In this document: piece after piece, positions 1-6,422 of the stretch
Layout: each line of letters begins with the position of its first letter
Position numbering within the stretch: position 1 is the stretch's first letter
DNA from: an uncultured Rickettsiales bacterium
GTDB lineage: Bacteria; Pseudomonadota; Alphaproteobacteria; Rs-D84
Length of the DNA: 6,422 bases
NCBI GenBank assembly: GCA_900549365.1
Contig: UROD01000048.1
Span: 1-6,422 of the forward strand
Direction of reading: 5' to 3'
Translations under genes and position numbers: made by a program
The notes under the pieces: generated by a model
What the model was told of the DNA's origin: nothing
What the model saw: the letters and a program-made list of their open reading frames with translations, nothing else
Databases searched by the model: none

Positions 1-178
1 CGCAGCGATGGAACGCTTGGCCGCGGCGCACGGTATTGTGTTTGCTGCGCCACCGATGAATCTGTGCACTGATAACGGTGCAATGATTGCGTGGGCAGGA
101 ATTGAAAACTATCGCTTGGGACGTATTGTGCACAGCCCGATTGCCCCGCGTCCGCGTTGGCCACTGACCGAATTGTAA
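1..178 (+). CDS. tsaD: tRNA N6-adenosine threonylcarbamoyltransferase TsaD, C-terminal end (5' cut by window edge)
   Basis: Only the last 58 residues are present, in the frame starting at base 2 and ending with TAA at 176-178. They contain LCTDNGAMIAWAG and the terminal RPRWPLTEL, which closely match the C-terminus of bacterial TsaD (the E. coli protein has FCTDNGAMIAYAG and RPRWPLAEL). The aspartate of CTDNGAM, encoded at 71-73, corresponds to the metal-binding aspartate of the family. TsaD works in the cytoplasm with TsaB and TsaE, transferring the threonylcarbamoyl group from threonylcarbamoyl-AMP to A37 of ANN-decoding tRNAs. The protein ends right after the conserved motif with no extension. 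The -35 element of the next gene's promoter begins immediately after the stop codon, so there is no room for a dedicated terminator. The start and the ATPase core lie upstream of the window. Confidence 0.93.
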   Translation, partial: AAMERLAAAHGIVFAAPPMNLCTDNGAMIAWAGIENYRLGRIVHSPIAPRPRWPLTEL

Positions 179-207
179 TTGAATAATTTGGGTGTTTGTG
201 GTACAAT
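179..207 (+). promoter_or_regulatory. Sigma70-type promoter for the 165-residue gene and probably xseA
   Basis: TTGAAT at 179-184 (four of six consensus -35 bases) and TACAAT at 202-207 (five of six -10 bases) are separated by the ideal 17 bp. TG at 199-200 one base before the hexamer makes it an extended -10. Counting from the -10, transcription should start at about 214-215, which is the ATG of the following gene, so the mRNA would be leaderless. The -35 directly follows the tsaD stop codon. Predicted from sequence only. Confidence 0.65.
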
Positions 208-214
208 TTTCGGT

Positions 215-712
215 ATGGAAATACAAGATTACAAGAAAATTTATGATGCCGCCACGCGCAAGGTTTTGGAACAGGCGTCCAAAATAGATTCCTTTGCGTT
301 GGACAAATTTGATGCGGAATATCGCTTGGTTGATATTGCGTATGTGTTGCGCGAAAAATATGCTGACCCTGCATTTCGGCACAAGTATGTTGGCAATCTG
401 CCGTTTAATGGATTTGTACCGTGGCCCAAGGGGTTCTGTGCGCTGTCTACTATTTGTGTGTATGAATTATATGGTGGCGCAGATATATGGACGCCGTCTG
501 CAATTCATTTGGGTGACTGGGAACATGCGCCGGTGGTATTCCTGCGTGATGTGGAACGCGGCATTGCATTTGATGCTACGGGCGATCAATTTGCGCCCCT
601 GCGCGTCCCGTACGAGGTTGGCACACCAATCAATCGGCGCATTGGTGATATGCGCACCCCAAACAAAACAGAATTTGTTCGCCAGATTAAACAAGAGTTA
701 GATAAGCGGTAA
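215..712 (+). CDS. Hypothetical protein, 165 aa, possible papain-like (YunG-like) fold
   Basis: I do not recognise this protein with certainty. The start chosen is ATG at 215: a TTG at 179 is in frame but lies inside the promoter and would add only 12 residues. There is no Shine-Dalgarno sequence, and the promoter position predicts a leaderless message. No signal peptide or membrane segment is visible, so it is probably cytoplasmic. The N-terminal 50 residues are charged and likely helical. The middle has GFCALSTICVYELYGG (Cys75), then WEHAPVVFL (His104), then IAFDATGDQF (Asp120). A Cys on a helix, then a His strand, then an Asp strand ending in a T-x-D/S-Q-F-like motif resembles YunG-type and other papain-like proteins; this is pattern matching, not a proven relationship. 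The last 25 residues are charged. xseA starts 6 bp after its stop, so the two are probably cotranscribed, which does not by itself imply a role in DNA repair. Confidence 0.85.
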   Translation: MEIQDYKKIYDAATRKVLEQASKIDSFALDKFDAEYRLVDIAYVLREKYADPAFRHKYVGNLPFNGFVPWPKGFCALSTICVYELYGGADIWTPSAIHLGDWEHAPVVFLRDVERGIAFDATGDQFAPLRVPYEVGTPINRRIGDMRTPNKTEFVRQIKQELDKR

Positions 713-718
713 CTGCAC

Positions 719-1957
719 ATGGAAAAACCAGAACCAATTGTTAAACCCGATACTATATTCAGCGTATCAGATGCATCAGCGTTGTTAAAAGGCGTGGTTG
801 AAACCGCGTTTCCACGTATAAAAATCCGCGGTGAATTATCACAGATTACGCACGCGACGTCTGGTCATATGTATATGACGATAAAAGATTCTGGGGCGGC
901 AATTTCCGTTATTATTTGGCGCGGGACGCCTGTTTCTTTCAAACTGGACGAAGGGATGGAGGTCATAATCACCGGACGTTTCACAACATACCCAGCGCGC
1001 AGCAATTATCAAATCATTGTAAACGAAATCGAAATGGCAGGTGTTGGCGCAATCCTGAAAATGTTAGAGGAACGCAAACGCAAACTGGCAGCCGAAGGGC
1101 TGTTTGATGCGTCACGGAAAAAGCCGTTGCCACGCCTGCCCCAGACAATCGGCGTTGTGACCAGTCCAACGGGTGCGGCATTCCAAGATATTCAGAACAG
1201 ATTACGCGAACGTTTTCCTGTGCGTGTGTTGTTGTATCCTGCAACGGTTCAGGGCGCAACCGCTGCGGCCGAGGTTGCCGCTGGTATTGAGTATTTCAAT
1301 CGTATGAACAATGTTGATGTCATTATTGTTGCGCGTGGCGGTGGCAGTTTAGAGGACTTGTTACCCTTTTCCGAAGAGGTTGTTGTTCGTGCCGCCGCGG
1401 CCAGTCACATTCCGTTGATTTCTGGCGTTGGACATGAGCCAGATTGGATGCTGATTGACTTTGCTGCGGACTTTCGCGCACCCACACCCACGGGCGCGGC
1501 AGAAACGGTTGTGCCAACAAAATTATCGCTGTTCCAAGAACTGGACAATCTGTGGCATCGTTTGTCATCAAACTTTACAACGCGCCTGACAAATGCGAAA
1601 TCGCGTGTGGACGCGATTGCCATTAAAAGCCCGCGCCAAATGGTTATGGAACACGCCCAGCGTCTGGACGACGTGGCGCGCACAATGAACATTATCATCA
1701 ATGGAAAATTGACCGCTGCGCACGGTCGCATTGATGCGTTGACGACGTTTCCAAATATATTACAGAATAAAATGGCGGCGATGAATCAATCTGTCGCACA
1801 TCTGGGGCAAATGTTAAATTCACTCAGTTATAAAAACGTGTTGGCGCGTGGGTACGTGATTGCGCGTGATGCAAATGAAAAAATTATCAGCCGCGCCGAT
1901 GGTGCGCCACGTGTTACATCGCTGGAATTTGCTGATGGCGTTTTACGCCTTGATTAG
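719..1957 (+). CDS. xseA: Exodeoxyribonuclease VII large subunit XseA
   Basis: This is the catalytic subunit of exonuclease VII, which degrades single-stranded DNA from both ends without a metal requirement and works with several copies of the small subunit XseB. The 412 residues have the family layout: an N-terminal OB fold at about 13-107 (RIKIRGELSQ, GHMYMTIKD), the nuclease domain from about 135 (GVVTSPTGAAFQDI, RGGGSLEDL, SGVGHEPDW, DFRAPTPTGAAE), a helical segment at about 265-360, and the C-terminal VLARGYVIARD motif. Asp157, Arg206, His239 and Asp242 align with E. coli Asp155, Arg205, His238 and Asp241, so the enzyme should be active. It is somewhat shorter than the 456-residue E. coli protein, apparently in the helical part. 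The ATG lies 6 bp after the preceding stop and has no clear ribosome-binding site, suggesting coupling. The last 15 bp overlap the end of the opposing recN. xseB is not in the window. Confidence 0.96.
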   Translation: MEKPEPIVKPDTIFSVSDASALLKGVVETAFPRIKIRGELSQITHATSGHMYMTIKDSGAAISVIIWRGTPVSFKLDEGMEVIITGRFTTYPARSNYQIIVNEIEMAGVGAILKMLEERKRKLAAEGLFDASRKKPLPRLPQTIGVVTSPTGAAFQDIQNRLRERFPVRVLLYPATVQGATAAAEVAAGIEYFNRMNNVDVIIVARGGGSLEDLLPFSEEVVVRAAAASHIPLISGVGHEPDWMLIDFAADFRAPTPTGAAETVVPTKLSLFQELDNLWHRLSSNFTTRLTNAKSRVDAIAIKSPRQMVMEHAQRLDDVARTMNIIINGKLTAAHGRIDALTTFPNILQNKMAAMNQSVAHLGQMLNSLSYKNVLARGYVIARDANEKIISRADGAPRVTSLEFADGVLRLD

Positions 1958-3598
1958 TGTCTGGGCGGTCGCCAGTGATTCTGGGGTGATTTCTGCGCCA
2001 CTGATTATACGTGCAACCTCGTTCAATCGTTCGTCGCCCGTAATTTCATGAACAGACGTTGTCGTTTTGTCCGCGGTCGCGGTCTTTTCAATCTTGAAAT
2101 GATGGTTTGCAAAACCAGCAACCTGGGCCGAATGGGTAATCACCAATGCCTGTGCGCCACATGCCAATTTATTCAGACGCATTCCAACCGCACTGGCGGT
2201 TGCGCCACTGATACCCGTATCAATTTCATCAAATACAAATGTGTGCGAATATTGATTGTTTGCCAGCACCACGCGCAGTGCCAACATTAAACGCGCCAAT
2301 TCACCACCCGATGCCGCACGGTGCAGTGGTGCAAATGGCATCCCTGGGTTGGTCTTTATCATAAACACAATATCGTCAACGCCGGACACCGATGCGTCGC
2401 ACAATGTACGCGATACGGCAAAGTCCGCCTGTGCCAGTTTCAAATCGGGCAACTCTGCCAATATACGTGTGCGTAATTGTTCGGCGGCAGTGGCGCGTGC
2501 GTTGGTCAGTTGCGCGGCATACTTGTCAAATTCCGCACGTTTTTGTTGAACCAGTGCGGCAACGCGACGTTGCTGGGCGTCCGAATTATCAATCGTTGCC
2601 AACGCCGATGCCATCTGTTCCAATTTAGCCGGCAATTCGTCCGCGGTCACGCGATGTTTGCGCGCGGCGGCGCGGATTGCGAACAGGCGTTCTTCAACCT
2701 CGTCTATGCTAGCAGTATCAATTTCGGTTGGCGTCAACGTTTCTGCAATCTCTGACACACTTTGCGCAATGTCATACAGTTTATCAATCTGTGCTTGATA
2801 TGGATTTGGTTCGGTTTTTACGCGTTGTAATATGTGCGCCACAGCAAAGATTTGTGCGTCCAATGAGTTGCCACGCGGGGCCAGTGCCTCGGTCGCTTCG
2901 GCTAAAATGGCAGCGTCTTTTTCGGCATTCATCATTGCACTGCGACGCGACGACAATTCTTCTTCTTCGCCAACGCGGACGTTCAGATCGCGTAATTCTG
3001 CAACATTGTGTTCCAAAAAATCGCGTTCTGATTCAGCGCGCGCCAGTAATTCATTCAGTTCATTTAATTCACGTTGTGCCGCGTGATATTCATTGTATGC
3101 ATCGCGTATGGCGCGCAACAAATCGTTATAGCCCGCAATGTTTGCTGCGCCAAACGCGTCCAATGTTGCACGGTGTGTTGATGGATTCAGCAGTGTATGA
3201 TTCGCAAACTGACCATGAATTTCCACCAGTTCATCGCCAACCTGTTTTAACGTTTTGATTGATACAGGACTGTCGTTTATCCATGCGCGACTTTTTCCAT
3301 CGGCGGACAATGTGCGTCGCAAAATCAGCGCGCCATCAGATACATCAATGCCAAATTCGTCAAACAATGGCAACAATGTGTCGGGCACGGCGTCAAATTC
3401 CGCGGTAACCGATGCCATATCGCAACCGTGACGTACCAATCCGGCATCCGAACGCGCCCCCAACGCCAATGACAGCGCGTCCAGCAAGATGCTTTTGCCC
3501 GCGCCAGTTTCGCCGGTCAGCACATTCAGCCCACCGCCGAATCCCAGATTCAGTTTTTCAATCAATACGATATTTGAAATATTCAGATTTGTCAGCAT
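1943..3598 (-). CDS. recN: DNA repair protein RecN (SMC-like ATPase)
   Basis: RecN is a cytoplasmic SMC-family ATPase recruited to double-strand breaks, where it supports RecA-dependent repair. The start is ATG at 3598, giving 551 residues and the conserved opening MLTNLNISNIVLIEKL. An in-frame ATG at 3697 is rejected because its 33 extra residues lie inside the upstream gene and are not RecN-like. Visible motifs are Walker A GETGAGKS (29-36), the HGQFANH segment (128-134), two long charged helical stretches forming the antiparallel coiled coil (about 155-235 and 300-380), the ABC signature AASGGELARLMLAL (428-441), Walker B FVFDEIDTGISG (454-465) and the switch histidine in VITHS (489). Length is normal for the family and nothing is missing. 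It is last in the run after the addA frames but has its own promoter. The stop TAA (1945-1943) lies inside the xseA 3' end. Confidence 0.97.
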   Translation of the reverse strand: MLTNLNISNIVLIEKLNLGFGGGLNVLTGETGAGKSILLDALSLALGARSDAGLVRHGCDMASVTAEFDAVPDTLLPLFDEFGIDVSDGALILRRTLSADGKSRAWINDSPVSIKTLKQVGDELVEIHGQFANHTLLNPSTHRATLDAFGAANIAGYNDLLRAIRDAYNEYHAAQRELNELNELLARAESERDFLEHNVAELRDLNVRVGEEEELSSRRSAMMNAEKDAAILAEATEALAPRGNSLDAQIFAVAHILQRVKTEPNPYQAQIDKLYDIAQSVSEIAETLTPTEIDTASIDEVEERLFAIRAAARKHRVTADELPAKLEQMASALATIDNSDAQQRRVAALVQQKRAEFDKYAAQLTNARATAAEQLRTRILAELPDLKLAQADFAVSRTLCDASVSGVDDIVFMIKTNPGMPFAPLHRAASGGELARLMLALRVVLANNQYSHTFVFDEIDTGISGATASAVGMRLNKLACGAQALVITHSAQVAGFANHHFKIEKTATADKTTTSVHEITGDERLNEVARIISGAEITPESLATAQTLIKA

Positions 3599-3604
3599 GC
3601 CTAG

Positions 3605-3634
3605 ATTATAGCCAGTTTTGCCGCCCTGTTTCAA
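3605..3634 (-). promoter_or_regulatory. recN promoter, predicted leaderless start
   Basis: On the minus strand, TTGAAA (3634-3629, five of six -35 bases) and a perfect TATAAT (3610-3605) are separated by 18 bp. Counting the usual six bases after the -10 puts +1 at 3598, the A of the recN ATG. The six bases between (CTAGGC) contain no ribosome-binding site. The element occupies most of the 40-bp gap between the nuclease frame and recN. No alphaproteobacterial SOS box (GTTC-N7-GTTC) was found near it by eye. Confidence 0.7.
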
Positions 3635-3638
3635 GATT

Positions 3639-4085
3639 TTATTGAACAGATTCCAGCTCAAAATTATGCAACCACAAAATGAATCCGTGAACTGCATATT
3701 TGGGGTAAATCATTCGCAATAAATCCACGTATTCTGCAACCTGTGCATGGTATGCGGCGCGATGTTCGTCGGGACTGGTGTCGGTTTTATAGTCCAAAAT
3801 CAGAATTGTTTTTGCCTCATGGTTTATTACCATGCGGTCAATTCTGCGACTGATAAATTTACCACGAACAAACCCTGCGACCGGAACTTCGGTTTGTGAA
3901 TTGGTGTCAAAGAATTGTAATAGTTCCTTGTGTACGGTGATTTTTTTAATTATCTCGCTGTCACCACGGCTGTCGTCACCCCCAATAAAAACATGGCGCA
4001 TTTTTTCATGCATACACGTGCCGACATCAATCGCATGCGATGCGGCGTCGTGCTGTTTTAATAATTCGCGCAGTGTATCTGTCAT
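3639..4085 (-). CDS. addA: AddA-type PD-(D/E)XK nuclease domain as a separate frame
   Basis: These 148 residues correspond to the C-terminal nuclease domain that normally ends AddA, the helicase-nuclease resecting double-strand DNA ends with AddB. All expected elements are visible: GTCMHEKM (His26), TEVP (Glu66), SRRIDRM (Asp83), ILDYKTD (Asp98 and Lys100), then YHAQVAEY (Gln115, Tyr119). The catalytic site therefore appears intact. The ATG at 4085 overlaps the helicase stop as ATGA, and AGGA at 4096-4093 lies seven bases upstream, so it could be translated by reinitiation after the helicase frame. The stop is TAA at 3641-3639, 40 bp before recN. Alternatives are a damaged addA carrying a one-base deletion in an A5 run, or a sequence error at that run. 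The domain call is strong; whether it is a separate gene or a broken end is open. Confidence 0.85.
   Translation of the reverse strand: MTDTLRELLKQHDAASHAIDVGTCMHEKMRHVFIGGDDSRGDSEIIKKITVHKELLQFFDTNSQTEVPVAGFVRGKFISRRIDRMVINHEAKTILILDYKTDTSPDEHRAAYHAQVAEYVDLLRMIYPKYAVHGFILWLHNFELESVQ
4082..4085 (-). other. ATGA stop/start overlap joining the AddA helicase and nuclease frames
   Basis: The helicase frame ends GAA AAA TGA, and the nuclease ATG uses the last A of the AAA codon plus TG of the stop. The A run at 4089-4085 has five bases; six would read AAA ATG ACA and fuse the two proteins in frame. The nuclease frame has its own TGA just upstream (in TTGAAA), so it cannot be read from further back in that frame. 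Confidence 0.9.
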
Positions 4086-6422
4086 TTTTCAATCCTGATA
4101 AATTCGTCGGTGCTGTCGCCCGCCAGTACGCGCCACAGTTGTGTGTGCCATGCGTCATCTGGTGGATTTTTATCGTTTGTAAATCCGTATATAAACAACG
4201 CGTCACGCGCACGCGTCATTGCCACATACAGCAATCGATAATATTCCGCAATGCGAATTTTTCGCACGGCGTTCAATGCTGTCGATGGTGCGTCACCCGC
4301 CCCACTGGTGCGTGGCAACCAAATCCATGGCGTGGGAAACTTGTCGGCATTTGCGCGCAGATGTGGTGGTAACAATTCTGGGGTGATGGTCGCCATCTTT
4401 TCAACCTTGGGCGTGCGAATTGTATCGATTAAAAATACTGCGCGCGCCTCCAACCCCTTGCTGCCGTGGACGGTGGCAATACGTACACCACTGGCACTGT
4501 CCATGTCGCGTTTGATTTCGCTGCTGCCGGTGATGAACCATTTCAAGAAATGGCGCAACGTACCCGTCATGGTGCGTTCGTACGCCAAACATATGGTCAT
4601 AAACTCTTCCAATGGGTCGACAACCTGATTGCCCAATGCAGCAATCATACTTTCGCGCACACCACCAGATAACACATTGTTAAAGAACGAATACGGTGAC
4701 ATTGTTGCGGCCGCATTCAATAATTCTGTCAGGCGATTATAAACATCTGGGTGCGTGTCCGACAAAACCTGATACACGGTTGTTGGTTGTGTGTTCCCGT
4801 TACGTTTTTTTATCGCATTTTCGTCATTTTTTATTTTGCAAACATTAAAAATATCGTGTTCAGTCAATCGAAAAACAGGACTCTTTAACACGCAACATAA
4901 ACTGTAATCGTCGGTGGTATTCAAACAAAAACGCACCAGATTCATCATATCGCGAATAACCGGAAAGTCCGGCAAGACGATACGATCACTGCCCGCAACA
5001 TCAATGCCACGACGCTTTAATTCTTTGACCAATGGCGCAGCCATGGGTGCACGTTGTTGCACCAGAACCATAATATCTTTTGGTGCGTATTCGCCAGAAT
5101 CAATCAATGCTTTAATCCGGTCGGCAATATTACGAATGTACGTATTCAAATCAATTTCATCGGTGGCCTTGGATTTCAATTTATGCAATTCAACCAATCC
5201 CGTACCATCACTGCGGAAACATTTGTGATTGTTGTTGGCAAAACCGGTCATTTCAATGACAGTGGTTTCATCAAAGAACTTGTCCACAGTATTTAGAATT
5301 GCAGCCAGCGAACGAAAACTTTGCGTCAGTGGCACTTCGCGTATTGTGCGCATATTTTGTGCAATTTGTGTTGCAATTTCATCGCGACTGGCAGCGAATG
5401 CACGCGGGTCTGCGCCCTGAAAGCCATAAATAGATTGCTTGGTATCGCCAACGACAAACATAGTGTGTGGGTGGCGCGCGGTGTCACCATCAGTAAAGAA
5501 ATCGCCCGCCAGCATGCGCATAATGTCCCATTGCACGGGTGCGGTATCTTGCGCTTCGTCCACCAAGATATATGACAATGATATATTTAATTGCGACAGC
5601 ACCCAACCCATTGTATCCGGCTTTGAGAACAACCGACGGGTATATAAAACCAAATCTTCGAAATCTAATGCGTTTTGGCGTGCCTTTAATTCGCGATATG
5701 TTTTGGCAAATGCCGCAGACAAATCAAATAACGCCAACGTGTCATCAAATACCATTTGGTTCTGGTCATGTTGGTTGATTTGATAAACGCGATCTTGTTC
5801 GGCGGTCATATAATCCTTGGTCATAATATTTTTTATCTTGCCGCCATCGGCCTTTAAGTACGCGTTTTTGTATTCTTGAAAATCTATCGTTTTATCAATA
5901 TACTGTTGCGTTAAGTTGACAACCTTGGTTATATAGTTTGCCGGTTTTTTTTCACTTTTTGCCAAATTTATAATATTGTGCAGGGATTCTGGGGTTGTTT
6001 CCGACATAATCGGCGAATCCAGATTCAAAAAATACCGCGTTGTATCAATAAAATATTTGCGATAATTGTCAAAATCGTCAACTCCAAAAAAGTACTTGTA
6101 TTGTGATGTTAGCATGCCCAACAATTCTGGCATGGCGGTTTCGGACACACGTCCCACAATATGTTCAAACGCGGCGTCGGTGCGTGCATCGCCAGATGAA
6201 TTTATCAGGTGGTCAAATGCGTTTTGCATCAAAATACGTTGCGCGGTATCAGACACCAGCGTCCACGATGGCGATATGCCCGCCTCTAATGGAAAGCGAC
6301 GCAGAATTTCTTCGCAAAAACCATGGATAGTTTTTATTTTCAGAATCTCTGGGTTGTCGATATATGTAAAAAATATCTGGCGTGCATGCGCAATATCTGA
6401 ATCTGTCGGATGTTTGTTTTCA
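4082..6422 (-). CDS. addA: AddA ATP-dependent helicase part (5' cut by window edge)
   Basis: This is the UvrD/Rep-like superfamily 1 helicase of AddAB, which unwinds double-strand breaks and prepares 3' single strands for RecA. The 779 residues in the window include IKTIHGFC followed by RRFPLEAG (29-48), Walker B DEAQD (288-292), GDTKQSIYGFQGADP (325 on), LTQSFRS (365-371), TVHGSKGLEA (650-659) and YRLLYVAMTRARD (728-740). The frame stays open to the right edge, so a GTG at 6256 is an internal valine, not the start. The Walker A loop GxAGxGKT and the true start lie outside; from family spacing I infer roughly 60-100 more residues. It ends with TGA at 4084-4082, only 39 residues after motif VI, with no nuclease domain in the same frame. 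Including the next frame, the total would be about 1,000 residues, shorter than typical alphaproteobacterial AddA. addB is often adjacent upstream in this class but is not in the window. Confidence 0.93.
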   Translation of the reverse strand, partial: ENKHPTDSDIAHARQIFFTYIDNPEILKIKTIHGFCEEILRRFPLEAGISPSWTLVSDTAQRILMQNAFDHLINSSGDARTDAAFEHIVGRVSETAMPELLGMLTSQYKYFFGVDDFDNYRKYFIDTTRYFLNLDSPIMSETTPESLHNIINLAKSEKKPANYITKVVNLTQQYIDKTIDFQEYKNAYLKADGGKIKNIMTKDYMTAEQDRVYQINQHDQNQMVFDDTLALFDLSAAFAKTYRELKARQNALDFEDLVLYTRRLFSKPDTMGWVLSQLNISLSYILVDEAQDTAPVQWDIMRMLAGDFFTDGDTARHPHTMFVVGDTKQSIYGFQGADPRAFAASRDEIATQIAQNMRTIREVPLTQSFRSLAAILNTVDKFFDETTVIEMTGFANNNHKCFRSDGTGLVELHKLKSKATDEIDLNTYIRNIADRIKALIDSGEYAPKDIMVLVQQRAPMAAPLVKELKRRGIDVAGSDRIVLPDFPVIRDMMNLVRFCLNTTDDYSLCCVLKSPVFRLTEHDIFNVCKIKNDENAIKKRNGNTQPTTVYQVLSDTHPDVYNRLTELLNAAATMSPYSFFNNVLSGGVRESMIAALGNQVVDPLEEFMTICLAYERTMTGTLRHFLKWFITGSSEIKRDMDSASGVRIATVHGSKGLEARAVFLIDTIRTPKVEKMATITPELLPPHLRANADKFPTPWIWLPRTSGAGDAPSTALNAVRKIRIAEYYRLLYVAMTRARDALFIYGFTNDKNPPDDAWHTQLWRVLAGDSTDEFIRIEK
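4093..4096 (-). promoter_or_regulatory. Shine-Dalgarno-like AGGA before the nuclease start
   Basis: On the minus strand, AGGA is followed by seven bases (TTGAAAA) and then the ATG at 4085. This is a normal spacing for a ribosome-binding site inside the end of the helicase frame. It matters because it favours independent initiation or reinitiation of the nuclease frame over a purely accidental break, although four bases can occur by chance. Confidence 0.45.

Noticed and set aside
179..214. TTG at 179 as start of the unknown gene (177-residue version)
   Set aside because: The 12 extra codons coincide with the -35, the spacer and the extended -10 of a promoter, and the TTG directly follows the tsaD stop without a ribosome-binding site. 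ATG 215 is the better start.
1937..1949. GGCG-TTTTA-CGCC hairpin at the xseA/recN junction as a terminator
   Set aside because: The stem is only four base pairs and no T tract follows on either strand.
2728..3258. 176-residue plus-strand open frame inside recN
   Set aside because: It has no domain-like pattern, and its Cys, Arg and His content is typical of the antisense of a coding region. recN on the other strand is unambiguous.
3599..3650. LexA (SOS) box controlling recN
   Set aside because: The nearest GTTT repeats are 13 bases apart instead of the 11 expected for GTTC-N7-GTTC, and the bases do not match.
3599..3697. RecN extended to ATG 3697 (584 residues)
   Set aside because: The extension overlaps the nuclease frame and the recN promoter, and RecN proteins begin with the motif found at 3598.
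4082..4095. Programmed -1 frameshift signal at the AddA split
   Set aside because: The sequence is not an X XXY YYZ heptamer: only the AAA codon could re-pair after slipping, since GAA would face TGA. No clear downstream stem was seen. Reinitiation at ATGA is simpler, though low-level slippage cannot be excluded.
4082..6256. AddA beginning at GTG 6256
   Set aside because: The same frame continues to the window edge and the extra 55 residues include the conserved IKTIHGFC and RRFPLEAG motifs, so 6256 is internal.

Overview
The window looks like a gene-dense piece of an alphaproteobacterial genome. The evidence is protein character, not a search: the helicase has the alphaproteobacterial-type AddA signature (IKTIHGFC followed by RRFPLEAG), and RecN, XseA and TsaD read as proteobacterial. 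Genes abut or overlap and no gene-free stretch reaches 100 bases, which suggests a compact, possibly reduced genome. I cannot name a genus.

Plus strand, 1-1957: the 3' end of tsaD (tRNA t6A37 modification), a 165-residue protein of unknown function with a possible Cys-His-Asp papain-like triad (weakly YunG-like), and xseA, the large subunit of exonuclease VII. A good sigma70-type promoter (TTGAAT, 17 bp, extended -10 TACAAT) starts at the tsaD stop codon. It should begin transcription essentially at the ATG of the unknown gene and probably drives xseA too.

Minus strand, 6422-1943 (read right to left): the helicase part of addA, cut by the window edge at its 5' end; a separate short frame with the AddA PD-(D/E)XK nuclease domain, joined by an ATGA stop/start overlap; and recN. 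recN has its own promoter (TTGAAA, 18 bp, TATAAT) in the 40-bp gap, placed so that the predicted transcript starts at the A of the ATG. recN and xseA converge and overlap by 15 bp at their 3' ends.

Three of the gene products act on broken or single-stranded DNA: AddA with its nuclease resects double-strand ends for RecA loading, RecN is an SMC-like repair ATPase, and exonuclease VII degrades single-stranded DNA. The main oddities are the AddA helicase and nuclease in two frames that one extra A in an A5 run would fuse, and two promoters that each predict a leaderless mRNA. I saw no mobile element, CRISPR array, tRNA or rRNA, and no convincing evidence of a wholly new system.
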